Notes: a model not told the origin generated them from the letters alone. Shown: positions 11,901-22,902, numbered from the stretch's first letter. The stretch: DNA of 64,000 bases from Paramacrobiotus metropolitanus (GCF_019649055.1 NW_026570312.1:525718-589717), one strand, 5' to 3'. Program-made: numbers and translations.

Positions 11901-13498
11901 CAGAAAAAAAATTTAAAAGAGAAATGATAATGTGTTATTATTAGTCGCTTAGCTGGCTGTTTTTCGCGTATGAAACGGTGTGTTTGGTTGCGCAGGTTAT
12001 TTCGCCCGGCCGGGAATGCCGGGCGCGGATCTGGCGTCCAGTCTGTTGCAGCCCGGTGCGGCCCGCATGCCCAGCGGATGGCCGGTAAGGCCGCCCTTCT
12101 ACGGCCTTCCCCCGCAGCTCAGCGGACTCCCATTCCGTAAGTCATTTTCTCCGCGTTTACTGGAGCTTTTTTTCCATTAAAAAAAAAGAAAAATTTTGGG
12201 AAAAATATATGACAATAAACAGCGGAAAAAAATCGGGAAAAGAAAATCAATGTATGAAAAAATATTAAGATAAATATTAAAATAAAATCTCATATTAAAG
12301 TCTATTAATATCTGCATATTAAAGTCTCCGACAAAAAAATCAGAAATAATTAAAACGATGAAAAGATTAATAAAAAGTAAACATTTAAATAACGAGTAAA
12401 TTATTGGAAAGGAAATCAGAAAAAAATGATAAATATTCGGAAACAAATAACTGAAACCGAGAAAATTGAAAATAAAATGTAAAAAGCTAATTTTCTTCCA
12501 GCGACATCCAATCCGCTGATGGGCGGGCGCGAGATGAACATGCTGCAGTCCAGCCTCTCCAACAGCCTGTCCAGCCCCTCGGCGGCGGCCCTCCAAGACG
12601 CCTGGCGGCGCCCCATGGCCTTCGGGGGCCTGGCCAGCCACTCCCCGCACACGGGGCCAGCCAGTCCTCCTCCCTCAAAGAGAACGGCGAGAAGAAGCCC
12701 CCCGCGGCCCCCGAGGACCCCCCGCGCCCCGACAAGCGCCCCTCCGACGCCGACACCCGTGACCTGCGGGAACCCAAACGCAAACGCACCCCGGCGCCCC
12801 CCTCCGACAAACCCCCGGCGCCCACCCCGCCCCCGGCCCCCGCCGACCCCAAAAAGGACGCCGGACACCCGCCGAGCACCGGCCCCTCCGCCAAAGCCAT
12901 GGATCTCCGCAACCCCCGCAATCCGCCCACCCCGGAGCGGAAACCGCCGCCGGCGGACCTCCCGGGCCCCGGACCGGGCTTCCCGACGTTCCTGTCCTCG
13001 CAGCTGAACGCCGCGTCGGCCGCGTCCATGTTCCCGCCCTTCGCCAACATGTGGCCGCCCCCGGCCACCGCCGACGTCTTCTGGCGGTCGCGGGTGGCGT
13101 TGGAGCGCGAGCGGATGGAACGGGAGATGCTGCGATTACGTAACGGCCTCCCGCCCCCGGGGGGCGCCGGCGGCGGGCCTCCGATGATGGCCAGTCTCCT
13201 GCGGGCGCCCTTCCCGGATCTGTACGGGATGTCCCTGCCCCCCGGGGTGCTGGCGACCCCCCCGGGACTGGGGATGTCCGGGGGCCCCGCGGCGCCCCTC
13301 CCGGTCAACGGGACGGGGGGCGGGGCCACCGGGAAGGAGTCCCCGGCCACCGCCACCGATTTATCCCGCGGGAAGTCCGGGTCTAGTCAGTCACGGGAGC
13401 GGGAGCGCGACCGCGACCGGGAACGGGAGAAACGCAAGGAACGCGAACGGGAACGCGAACGGGACGGCGCCGGCTCGAAGGAACGCGAGAAAAGTTGA
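8931..13498 (+). CDS. AUTS2/fibrosin-family protein (C-terminal six exons)
   Basis: The family (AUTS2, FBRS, FBRSL1; Drosophila tay) comprises nuclear factors; vertebrate AUTS2 is a partner of a non-canonical PRC1 complex. Exons are 8931-9415, 9930-10315, 10381-10541, 11027-11435, 11996-12136 and 12502-13498. Every junction has GT/AG and a matching phase. Exon 1 encodes an RD/RE/KH-rich segment. The diagnostic block is in exon 4: '[20 protein letters not shown]', followed by a glutamine run. Later parts are Pro/Gly/Ala-rich with 'LQDAWRR', 'FWRSRVALERERMERE' and an RE/RD-rich tail ending at 13498. The frame changes by one base near 12645-12660: the first part of the last exon reads in one frame, and 'SSLKENGEKKPP' onward reads in another, open to the stop. 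The 5' exons are not in the supported set. The family call is strong; the frameshift is either a sequence error or a real lesion. Confidence 0.88.
9799..9922 (+). repeat. 80-bp tandem duplication at an intron 3' end
   Basis: The string beginning 'tttataaaaatctttgtatg' occurs at 9799 and again at 9879, exactly 80 bases apart, and both copies run into 'ctgatgattttttt'. The second copy supplies the tract just before the acceptor cag at 9927-9929. The first copy continues 'gatgaatcag' instead, so acceptor function appears confined to the second. Confidence 0.85.
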
Positions 13499-14348
13499 AT
13501 GGAAGGGTTTTGGCGCGCTTTTTTTGTTGTGTATGGACGAGGAACAGGGAAGTGACGGTGGTGCGCAGCGTTGATCTGGGAAGAGTGTTTTTCTCTGTTT
13601 TTTGTTTTGAAGCACTTGTTGCCATTGATAAACGATCTTCAGATTATGGGAATAGTAGAGAGTCTTTTGTTGGCCCCTTTGTATTACCTTGCACAGTTAC
13701 TTACGCATTACTTTAATGGAATGTTACACTGGAGAGAAATTGATCAGTAAATTCGACAATCAAATCCGGCGTTTGGCTTCTTGTGTTAAACGCGTAATAC
13801 AGTAATAATTATAGTCTTTTTTAATCAGTAAAAAATTAAAAAGCTGTAAAATTCACAGTATCCTATCGGCAAATATACGAATTATATTCCATAGAATTAA
13901 ATGTTATCAAAAAAATGGGAATAAAGCGCAAAAAAAAACTCAAATAATAGGAAAAAAGGAGATAAAAGCGAATACAAATGGGAAAAACAGGCAAACAAAA
14001 AGCAGCGAAAATGCTGTTAAAATCTTAGTGAAATGAGAGAAATTAAAAATGCGACTAAAATTTACATGCCATTGATGCCGATCCATTCGCGAATTTATAT
14101 ATTTTGAGAAAATAAATAAATACAAACAAGACGGCGAATTAATATACAAATGGCAGTTTTTTTTACGAATAATTAAACAAATTAAATGCGAATAATTAAA
14201 TACAAAAACATGCCAATAAATTGGATACTTATATGAAATAAATGCAAGTAAAAGAGTCGATTGCATGGAAATGTAAGCAAATAAAATGCAAAAAAAAATT
14301 AAATACCAGTAGAAAATGTAAATAAATTGCAAACGATATAACCAGCAA
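13499..14348 (+). other. 3' UTR and AT-rich intergenic stretch
   Basis: The AUTS2-like CDS ends at 13498. An AATAAA hexamer at 13920-13925 is a plausible poly(A) signal. The remainder up to the kelch gene stop at 14349 is AT-rich, and I see no gene in it. Confidence 0.5.
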
Positions 14349-15396
14349 CTAACAACATATGGTCACTTGATTGCGACGCGATGGCCCCGCCCATTCCTTA
14401 TCCCTTTCATCCCGAAGCGGAACTTCCCGCCATTTATCCGCCCGCGCATCGTACGCTTCCATGGTGTCGACCGGCGTCACGGTGCGGTCGCTCTGTCCGC
14501 CGAACACATACAGCTGACCGTCGACGACAAAACCGGCATGACAACACCGCGGCTGGAGCACATCCGCGGTCCGCTCCCATCTGTGCGTCTGCCGGTTGAA
14601 CCGCTCGCAAGCGCTTAAGCAGTCGTCAGACCAACCGCCCGTGACGTAGATAAATTCGTCCACCACGGTCGCTGCGTGTTCGCGTCGCGCTATCAACATT
14701 TCCGGTAGCGTAGTCCAATGTTTAGTGGTGAGATTAAATAACTCCGCCGCCCGGCTGGCGGTCGACGATGAGTGCCAGCCGCCGCAATAGAAAATTCCCT
14801 CACTCGTGCATACACTGGCGTAATCGCCCCTAAAACAAAGCATGAATTATTTTATTTAAAAATACTTTTTATTTTAAAGATATTTTCTAAATCAATTTTT
14901 ATACAAGGTTTTATACAAGGTTTTAAACAAGGTTTTATACAATATTTTTCACAAATATTTTTGTAGTGACTGATTGACTAACCGGACATCGCTTCCGTTA
15001 GTCGGAGGATTCGACAAATCCTCCGTTTCTCCGCTGCGCCAATCCACACGTACAAACCGCGTGTCGGCGACGTTCCCCCTCGTGAATCCGTATACGGCTC
15101 CCCCGACGCACATTGGTCGGTGTGAACGGAGAAAGCGGAGATCGTTGACGACCGGGACCTGGCGAAAGGTCACGGTAGTACGGTGGACGTCCAGGGCGAT
15201 GGACATCCAGCCGACGCCGGCGTCGTTCAAGCGCGCTTTGCGGAGGATCTCCCCGGTGGGCAAGCGGGTGCAGGATGGCATAAATCGCGTTGTGGTCAAG
15301 CTGTTCGGAAGGGAGAGGCTCTCCAGGACACCGGAAGTGGCGTGGAACCTGGAGAGCTGCAGGTTGGACGCCTCGGTAGAATCCCGGTCCGCGGTG
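14349..15396 (-). CDS. Kelch-repeat protein (3' two exons)
   Basis: Minus-strand exons run 15396 to 14983 and 14829 to 14349. The intron between has a GTTAGT donor and an AG acceptor, and the phase is consistent (cg|g). The last exon encodes at least three kelch repeats with the usual GG pairs: 'IFYCGGWHSSS', 'FIYVTGGWSDDC' and 'LYVFGGQSD', spaced about 50 residues apart, with W residues in 'KHWTTLPEM' and 'HRWERT'. The first exon contains 'MCVGGAVYGFTRGN', probably an earlier blade. Kelch blades form a beta-propeller used for protein binding, often as substrate adaptor. The acceptor at 15397 follows a run of ten T (minus strand). No good donor lies nearby, so the 5' end is unresolved: it may join the Cys-rich ORF at 15833, or a homopolymer error may hide a start near 15481. 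No BTB domain was found. Confidence 0.75.
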
Positions 15397-15539
15397 CTGA
15401 AAAAAAAAAGAAAAGGAATTCTGACGGGGAAGGCGAGGGTGGCGCAGCTGGACGCAAAGCATCGCCAACCAGCTGCTGCATCCTGATTGATTGATAGAAA
15501 GATTGTTTATTGAGTAGCCAAGTCGGGGACAATTCGGCG

Positions 15540-15833
15540 CTATTCACGAAGAACGTCAAATATACTACGGCTAGTCAAGTCACCGCACTCCGTTAAACAA
15601 CAGTAATACGCGTACATCTCACGTGCGGCGTCACAGCGGCAACGTTGGTCTTGGACGACCACAGGAATATGCATGCTGCTCTGGATGTTTAACAGGTTAA
15701 TTATTCCACCAGGATAATGTTTGTAATAACTGGCATGACACGAAGCCAGCCCGCAGCTCGGGCAGTAAATAAGCGTCGTCATCGCAACTGACAAGCCGGT
15801 GTGTTTGTCGCACAACTCGCACGCACAGTCCAT
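15540..15833 (-). CDS. Cys-rich, B-box-like small ORF or 5' exon
   Basis: ATG at 15833, stop at 15540, 97 codons. The N-terminal half carries a dense metal-binding pattern, 'CACELCDKHTG' then 'YCPSCGLASCHASYYKH'. This resembles the B-box zinc fold of TRIM proteins in the order and spacing of Cys and His, though I cannot prove membership. An AATAAA hexamer (minus strand) lies about 30 bases past the stop, so it could be a complete small gene. It could also be an upstream exon of the kelch gene. The frame stays open a few codons above the ATG to a possible acceptor near 15846. Confidence 0.5.
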   Translation of the reverse strand: MDCACELCDKHTGLSVAMTTLIYCPSCGLASCHASYYKHYPGGIINLLNIQSSMHIPVVVQDQRCRCDAAREMYAYYCCLTECGDLTSRSIFDVLRE

Positions 15834-16313
15834 GCCGGTACAGCGCTTGGAGTGAGTAATTTATCGTCAGTGAACCCTTATCCCATTAAAATTAATGTCG
15901 GTTGTAATCCGCTTGCTACGGTTGTACGTAGAGATACTCGTGTAATGTTTAATGAGTTCTTCACGTGGCTCTAATGTTGTACACGGGTAATGAGCAAAGG
16001 TTGCTAACTCCCTCGTAAATCGTAATCTCCCAGAATACCAAACCTCCCGGTAAATCCGGGATTTAAAGAAAAGCGGGCACCACTGTTTCATCTCGGTAGT
16101 TGTAAATGCTACGGCTGCTTTGACTTGGGCGTAACCCGGGAATTTATAATAAGTTTTTGCTGTTTTCTTTCGTGCTTATTATCCTGACCGGACGCGGCGT
16201 TTACCACTATAGCAATCAACATACTATAGTGGGAACAGACGGCGTATAACTGCATGTATAATAATTGCACAACACCGGCGCGGCAAAGCGGCAAACAACA
16301 TGGATGCGTAATA

Positions 16314-16571
16314 TCAAACTACTTTCGAGTTTTCCACATTAACATCCAAACTGCCGGCTTGGCACGTTGTTTCCATTAGCCAGCGCATTCCAGCCGGATT
16401 CCAGCTGTAATACGCCGAATGCCGTGGCAGCGGGAAAAAAGCCGGCTGCTGAGTCAAGCAGATTTCCATACGGGCGACTGACACATCCCCGCCAAACAGA
16501 ACAATCCAAAACGTGCTGCGGTCACACTGTTGACACTCCACACACAACACCCCAACCGGCATTTGACGCAT
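16314..16571 (-). CDS. Unrecognised ORF, possible exon
   Basis: An 85-codon frame from an ATG at 16571 has globular-looking composition, with segments such as 'STFWIVLFGGDVSVARMEIC' and 'YSWNPAGMRWLMETT'. It lies between the B-box-like ORF and the esterase promoter, on the minus strand. A GT donor (AAA|GTAGTT) near its end would allow splicing to an exon further left. No family recognised; it may be a 5' exon of the same gene as its minus-strand neighbours. Confidence 0.3.
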   Translation of the reverse strand: MRQMPVGVLCVECQQCDRSTFWIVLFGGDVSVARMEICLTQQPAFFPLPRHSAYYSWNPAGMRWLMETTCQAGSLDVNVENSKVV

Positions 16572-16725
16572 GTGCCTACCTGTTGAGCCGCTTATAACAG
16601 CATTGCCGGTAACTTCCTGTGCTATTATAATTCAGTCGCTCTCTTATTTCTACAGCTGATCGCTGCACGCCAGCCCAGCATAATCATTTTAATTTCTATT
16701 AGAAATTTATTTACCCGCTCTATAA

Positions 16726-19550
16726 ATGTATTTACCGTACATTCCTGTTTTGATCCTCGGGACGTTCCTTTCCCTTACTTCCGGTCAGGAGGGCCACGTG
16801 ACACTCCCGTCCGGCGTCACGTTTTACGGCGACGCTGTTCCGTCGCAGTCGCAACCCGGCCGGTATGGCTACGCCTATCTGGGCATCCGTTACGGCGTGG
16901 CCCGCCGCTTTGAGGTACGTGGCAGCTTCTCTTCCCTTATCCCTGATTATACGGCTGACGTTCTCGGTGTTTGGACAGCCACCCATGGAGAACTTTGACT
17001 TCACATATTTATCCAACCAATCCCGGCCGCGGCAGGGTCCGGTGTGTCCCCAGGCGAGCATGGGACCGCCGGGACTGTCCCCGTCGGGATCCGGGTCGTC
17101 GGGAATGCCCTCCTCTGGAATGGTCCCCCCGGGAATGTCCTCATCAGGCAACTTCTCGGGAATGCCTTCGTCGGGAATGTTCCCGCCCGGAATGTCCTCA
17201 TCGGGAATGTTCCAACCGGGAATGACCACACCGGGAACGTCCTCTGGAATGCCCTCGTCTGGGATGTTCCCACAAGGAATGTCCTCATCGGGGATGTCCT
17301 CAGGAATGCTTCCGTCTGGGATGTTCCCACCGGGAATGACCACGCCAGGAATGACCTTCCCCGGAATGCCCTCTTCGGGAACGACCCCGTCGGGAATGGT
17401 CCCCCCGATGATGGCCCCGAAGGTCATGAACGAGGACTGCTTGTATCTGGACGTGTACGTCCCGCCCACGGGGCACGGTCCCCGGGGTGAACGCCTGCCG
17501 CCGCTGCCGGTGATGGTGTACATTTACGGCGGCGCATTGCAATGTAATGATAATTTCCTTGTTACCGGCATTGGATATGTGGATTTTACTGCTACTTAAT
17601 TCTGCGTTGTTCATTTATTTACAGCCGGTGACAAGGACTCGTTTAATAGTTCCGCGTTGGCCGACAGTATCAACGCGGTGATCGTCACCATCAATTATCG
17701 CGTCAACGTTTTCGGTGAGTCGGAACTATTTATTAAATATGCTTAGTGTGAATATAATTTATTTAAAACAGTTCCTTTTTAATTTTTTCGTACTACAGTA
17801 ATAGTTAATTATAATTTTTTTTCCGCATTTTTTTGACGACGGGAATTTAATTTAAACAGGATTTCTGAGCACCGCCGACGGGGTGGCCAGCGGCAACTAC
17901 GGCGTGGCCGACTGCAAGCTGGCGCTGCGCTGGATCCGCGCCAACATCTTGCGCTTTGGCGGTGACCCGAACGCAATCACCATCTTCGGCGAGAGCGCCG
18001 GCGCCACCATGGTCTCGGCGCTTCTCCTTGATCCCAATGTCCGACGTACGTGAGAACGTTTCTAATTTGTTATAACTAAAATAAGGTCCTGGTGTGTGCA
18101 GGAGAGGTCCGCGGGGCGGTGATGATGAGCGGAAGCGTCATGGTGGACACCCTGTACATCCGGGATCCGCGCTCTGAGGCCTTCGCCTTCGGGAACGCGG
18201 TGGGCTGCTCCAGCAGCACCACGGCGCAACTGGTGGCCTGCTTGAAGCAGTTGCCGGCGGAGCAAATCACGCAGGCGGCATCCGTCGCCTCCCAAGGCAG
18301 GGTACGTTGAGCCGCTTTAAAAATCTAAGAAACCCAAGAAATCTAAGAAATAGTCAGTTTCCGGGCATGCTAACAATCTTCCACCGATTGTCGTAGATTA
18401 CGCAAAAGTACGGCTTGGTGGTGGATCACGATCACATCCGGGATCTGCCGGTCCGCGCACTGCAACGAGAAACCCGAGACCCCTCCAACGCCGTCAGCAT
18501 CCTAACAGGATATCTCCGGGAAGACGTCTCCTTCCTGTTGCAGTGTAAGTAAACACTCATAATTGTGAGAACTCTGAAGTGAGCGCCGCTGCATTTATCG
18601 GCAGTGACCTTTCCGAATCTCTTCGACCAAAACCAGCCGCTGACACTAGAAACGGTGTGTGATTTGATCGCCCGGCAATTCCTGCTGACCAGCACCGGTT
18701 CCGGCCAGGTGTGTAGCCAACCCAATTACGCGCTGGCGCAGCGTGTTATGCAGCGCTTCAACATGACCATTAGCGATACGCGCCAACAGCTGCTATGGAA
18801 GCTCTTCCAGGTATGTTATCATGCATCTGCTTATATAAATATACTTCTTTTATCATGAAGGTGAATGCGGACAAAATGATTGGAAGAGGGAGTCAGAACG
18901 TTATTTGTCAGAACCTTGCTGCGATTTTTACTTCCTTTAAATGAGCCATTTCGATCGTTTTTCAACCACCCCGAATCAGTGTATTGGGTAATTTGCAGTT
19001 GGGCAGTGAATCACAGTTCGGGTATCCCGCCGCCAAGGAAGCAGCTTTCTACACCCAGCGCGGCCACCCGCCGGGCGGTTGGCAGCCGTCCAGCCAGGTT
19101 TTCCGGATCACATACGACGCCGGCACCGGTCTAGGTAGGTCCATCTGTCACCTACTGTTCCCCTCAAAGGTCACCGAGGTTGTCTTTCAGGGGCCTTCCA
19201 TACGTTGGACATCCAGCATATCTTCGGCAATCCGTCGCCCTTTGGCGTACAACTCAACCCGGCGATGACCAACAGTATGCGGCAGATGCTGCGGCAAATA
19301 GCTTACAACGGGTATGTATTGTACTTCCGGTTGACAAAGAACAGGCTGACAGCGGTGTGTGTACTGCTGCAGACGAATGGAGGGCGCGGATTTCAGCCAG
19401 GGCGGCCGCTACATGGAGTTGAACCAGGCGGCGCAGTGGCAGCTCGGGACACACAACATGGTAGAGATGATCCGCTTCTGGGATGAGGTGGCCAATACGC
19501 CCTGCCTCGCCACCAACACCAGCCAGCTCACGCGGTCGTCTGCAGCGTAG
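16726..19550 (+). CDS. Carboxylesterase / cholinesterase-family protein, secreted
   Basis: Alpha/beta-hydrolase that cleaves carboxylic esters, probably extracellular. Exons: 16726-16914, 16979-17543, 17625-17714, 17860-18045, 18102-18301, 18397-18544, 18605-18810, a possible short exon from about 18861, 18999-19134, 19191-19311 and 19373-19550. Phases agree at every firm junction. It starts with a hydrophobic signal peptide ending near 'TSGQ'. Family blocks in order are 'EDCLYLDVYVP', 'VYIYGGALQ', the nucleophile elbow 'FGESAGA', 'ILTGYLREDVSFL' (the usual acidic residue position, here an E-D pair) and 'GAFHTLDIQHIFG' with the catalytic His. A Met/Pro/Gly/Ser repeat of about 105 residues (17080-17405) is inserted before 'EDCLYLDVY', which is unusual. 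No C-terminal anchor is seen. A decayed duplicate lies at 28.5-29.85 kb. The short exon near 18861 is uncertain. Confidence 0.88.
17080..17405 (+). repeat. In-frame 'SSGM.PPGM' coding repeat
   Basis: A minisatellite with about 18-base sub-units ('gggaatgtcc' and 'ccctcgtcggg' variants) encodes tandem S-S-G-M-(F/V)-P-P-G-M. It keeps the esterase frame open, and by chance also a long antisense frame. Such tracts change length easily; its position predicts a surface loop near the active-site gorge entrance. Confidence 0.85.
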
Positions 19551-20808
19551 TGAAACATCTTAACGCGATAAGCGAAGTGTATACTAAATCGTTCTGAACT
19601 TCTAAGAAGTTTTAATTTATGCAAGTTGCCCTGTTTGATTTTAGAGGGGGGAGGGTGGGGGTGCAATATATAAATTGACCTTGCCAAGCGTTACGTTACA
19701 GCTCTGACCTGGGTCAATATTTTTTCGGTTTATGCAGCCTGAGAACGTCATTGGTGACAGCGTCACAAAAAAAACAGAAACTTGATACATCAAGGTTCCC
19801 AACTGAAAAGCATCGGCAAAACAAATAAACAAACAAAAACAAATAAATAATAATTTTCAGCTTCATCCCGCGGAGGCCGGGGCTACTGCGTGCTCAGGAA
19901 AAACGGAAATACGAAACTGCTGATCGATCTCTGCATGGATTGCATAATAAATGGTATTTTCTTAATAGGCAATAGCCATCAAAACAACAATATGCAAGCG
20001 CGGGCACACTACACAGATAAAATTTAAACATTGAAAAAACAACCAAAATCTCTGTCCCCAATCCCAAATTATTAATGCTTAACAAAATGATCAGCGAAGA
20101 AAAGCGCTTACCTACTACCTACATACGTCCTAACCACAGCAGCCGGCATCCTAAGCCATCTTTATCCTTCAAAAAACGTGATAACAATACCAAAACTCAA
20201 CAGTTCCGGTTAAAGCCACGGCACAGCAACAAGCGCCCTTTTGAAGGTGCACTGCTCGCCCCGAGCGGTGGCTATGTTAGCGTGCTCCAACTATATACTG
20301 CAACCGCCCAAGATGGTGGTTAGCTACAAAAATGTTCCTGTTGATGGATTTTCCTGGAATAGCAGCAATGCTACAATCTTGTTTAAATGTTTACAGTTTA
20401 CTTTTTATGTATTTCCTCCCGTTTATCCCCTTTTATGTCAAAAACTACCACCCAACGTGTTCATATTGTAGATTTACAGGGTATAGCCTTATAGGTACTT
20501 AGCAATACCTATGACACCAATGTGGCAGCTACTCATGCAAAGTACGTGAACTGTTGGAATGTCAGTTTCTTATCGCTCAGAATCCCCTGATTCACCCAAC
20601 ACAGGCATAAATCATCACAACTGGGTTGTTTTGGCTTTGTATTTACCATTTCATACATCTTAACTCCACAAATTTTAGCAGCCTGGCTTTGGCTAGTATG
20701 TACGACGTTATCCAGGGTTTCGGGACACTCGCAGTCTCGGCACTAGACGGTCTGTGTTAATCACGCGAGCTGGGCCTAGTTCCATGCAAGAAAACAATTT
20801 CAACTTCG
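19551..20808. other. Intergenic region, partly shared with the 31-kb duplicate
   Basis: No gene recognised. Segments around 19850-19930 and 20080-20290 align with 31040-31360 (for example 'cagcttcatc', 'aagcgc.tacctact', 'ttcaaaaa.atgataacaata', 'gaaggtgc'). This shows that the esterase duplication extended past the stop codon. A short dispersed repeat sits at 19961-20028. Confidence 0.5.
19961..20028 (+). repeat. Short dispersed repeat, copy 1
   Basis: 'aggcaatagccatcaaa' followed by 'gcaagcgcggg' and ending 'aaatttaaa'. It matches 21720-21786. The neighbouring 'tttaaacattgaaaaaac' also recurs at 5575. Confidence 0.6.
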
Positions 20809-21405
20809 ATGCTGGCTTACGGAGACGACGTGATTGAATGGAACGCCGTGGATGTCTTGATCAACGGACAGCTTCATTATGGCCGCGTGATCAACGTGAC
20901 GGAGACGGGGCTGATCATTGATTTCCAGTGCCCGCAACGGCGCTCGGAGCTGGTAGCGTACGGGAGCATCTTCCGCTGCGACCAGTGCTTCAGGCGCCCG
21001 ACGGCGGACGCGCAGGTGCTGCTGCGGCGTCATCCCGACGGCGTCTGGATCTGGTATCCCGGGACAGTCGTCCCCGTTGACAGCTACCGCTACGAGGATT
21101 TTGAATTGGTGGACGTGCAACGGCCCTACGGTACCGTCCGCGAACTAGTCGGCCTTGAGCAAGTGCGCCCACCGCCCGCGGGCAAGGAGGGCGGCCTGCG
21201 GCTGGTGCAGCGAGGTGATTTTCTCATCCGCTCGTGTCCGCTGCCGGCCACGTTTGTGCCCAGCGATTGTCCAGTTCTGGGTGAAGTCTTCAATCGCGAA
21301 ATGGATCAACGCCATGGGGGAGTGTTCCTTGGCATGGGTAACCTGGAGCTATACTGTACCTGCAGCGTGAGAGCTGTATTCCTGTGCCAGCCAAACTGTT
21401 GGTAA
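20809..21405 (+). CDS. Unrecognised 'VDVLINGQLHYGRV' family protein, first exon
   Basis: Opens with ATG at 20809 and stays open for 198 codons. The sequence is well formed, with repeated small-beta motifs: 'VDVLINGQLHYGRVINVTE', 'GVWIWYPGTVVP' and 'YGTVRELVGLEQVR'. From memory it resembles a large family of uncharacterised eutardigrade proteins; this is inference, and I assign no function. A consensus donor (GTAAGC) begins at 21402, three bases before the in-frame stop at 21405, so this is likely exon 1 of a longer gene. The downstream DNA is full of repeat insertions and I could not find the next exon. The gene may be truncated by them. Confidence 0.6.
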   Translation: MLAYGDDVIEWNAVDVLINGQLHYGRVINVTETGLIIDFQCPQRRSELVAYGSIFRCDQCFRRPTADAQVLLRRHPDGVWIWYPGTVVPVDSYRYEDFELVDVQRPYGTVRELVGLEQVRPPPAGKEGGLRLVQRGDFLIRSCPLPATFVPSDCPVLGEVFNREMDQRHGGVFLGMGNLELYCTCSVRAVFLCQPNCW

Positions 21406-21719
21406 GCGGGGGGAGGGGGGATCGTCAGATCGGGCCCTGGTTAGGCCAGAAATATGCAGTTTGGTAATGCCGTTACACTCACGGTTACAGTACTAATACT
21501 GCATGTAATACTTTACTTCGCTTCGTCACTTAATTTTCGTAACTTAATTACTGGCCACTTACTTGCAAAACGATAAGCAGTTTGCGAAAAAGAAATGAAC
21601 TACTAACCATTTTATGGTTTTAATGAACTACTATATGCACATTTTCCGGGTCCAAATTCAGAAAAATCTGATCTTTTGCAGAAACACAGTATGCCATCGT
21701 AGTATACATATTTAAAGAA

Positions 21720-21786
21720 ATAGGCAATAGCCATCAAATAACAAAAAGGCAAGCGCGGGCCAACTACATCACACTTCAAATTTAAA
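21720..21786 (+). repeat. Short dispersed repeat, copy 2
   Basis: Matches 19961-20028. It is flanked by a direct repeat 'tttaaagaaat' (21711 and 21780). The right arm of the inverted repeat lacks it, so it is a discrete insertion of about 68 bp including one flank copy. Confidence 0.65.
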
Positions 21787-21813
21787 GAAATAATTTCAGC
21801 TGCTGACACTTAA

Positions 21814-22630
21814 GGTGAAAATACGGTAATTATAGAGCATGTTGGTTATGACGCATTTATTCTTTGGCACATCAGTGTATTACGGTATTCTTTCTGATTT
21901 CAAAGAGCAGAATGATTTTGCTACCCAATGGTGTGCCATGACCAGCACAATACCGATTGACTCGCAGTAAACACCGGTCAGTAAACAAAAAGGTTTTCTT
22001 CGAACTGCATTCGACTCCTTCACATTTTCGATACCCCCTGAGCGAACATATTACGTGTTATAACATTAAGTAAAAAGTGTACGTTACAGATTTTTTGAAA
22101 AAAATTTCGGCTTTTCTTAATTCGATTTTAAAATTTTTAAAGTGCTATATCTTCTCTCAGAGTGGACTGATTTCTGTCGCTCTTTTTGCACTTTTGCTTT
22201 GGTGTGATTTTGAAACATTTAAGACGTTAATGATTGAACCATACACAACCATATTAATGCAGTAATGGAACAAACATGAATACCCTGAAATAAATAACAT
22301 GCTAACAGTACTGAAGTGAACGCACAAAGACTGTCTGCCTGACTACAGCCTGCGCGCGCAAGCGGCCACGTCTTGTGCGGCGTTGTGCAACTTGTGCTTC
22401 TGGACAGACATGACAGAACGGGTAGAGAGCAGTTGCGAGCCATACATCCTGTTCAGGGGAAAGAAAACACTTTCACGACACGGGTCCGGAGCAGTTTATC
22501 CCAGTTAGTTTTTGAATGGGTGATTGTTTTTCAACCGGACTTTTTTATAAAGTAGGTTATACTGTGACACATCAAATGAAAGTATAACATACAATACTGA
22601 GACGAAGCAATTATTTACCGAATTTTCACC
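21814..22630. mobile_element. TTAA-flanked MITE-like element (817 bp)
   Basis: Terminal inverted repeats of about 20 bp: 'ggtgaaaatacggtaattat' at 21814, and its near reverse complement ending at 22630. The element is bounded on each side by TTAA (21810-21813 and 22631-22634), the target duplication typical of piggyBac-type elements. The right arm of the host inverted repeat shows the empty site as 'gacactcaaagggcg' on its complement, with TCAA where the filled site has TTAA. Only short frames inside, so non-autonomous. TTAA alone suggests the superfamily but does not prove it. Confidence 0.8.
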
Positions 22631-22875
22631 TTAAAGGGTGTGGCAAAACAAAATTAATATTAGTAAGTACTAAGTAATACTGCATGTTATTACAATGCCC
22701 TAGCGTTATACCCGCACAGGCTTTTTTATAAAATAAGAGCGTATCAGGAAAGTTTCACCTCTTGCAGAAACGTAGTATTTTGCCACATTATGATTAATGA
22801 AAATTTTCATGTGCAAACGTTAAAACGACACAGTAGAAAAACCATTTTGTAGCTGCTATTCTTTGCAGTAGTGCA

Positions 22876-22902
22876 TACATACTACATACTATGTAGTATG
22901 TA
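22876..22902. other. Near-perfect palindrome
   Basis: catactacata, one base, then tatgtagtatg, extended by two more pairs. It lies at the inner edge of the left arm of the inverted repeat. Confidence 0.75.

Noticed and set aside
12487-13356. 289-codon minus-strand frame over the AUTS2-like last exon
   Set aside because: A shadow produced by very high GC and few stops; the + strand has the family motifs.
15397-15425. 29-base intron joining an ATG at 15481 to the kelch exon
   Set aside because: Phase fits but the intron is implausibly short and would be mostly a T run; a homopolymer error or a longer intron is likelier.
16732-17523. 263-codon antisense frame over the esterase repeat
   Set aside because: It is the mirror of the S-S-G-M repeat; low complexity, no splice or start context, and the + strand is clearly coding.
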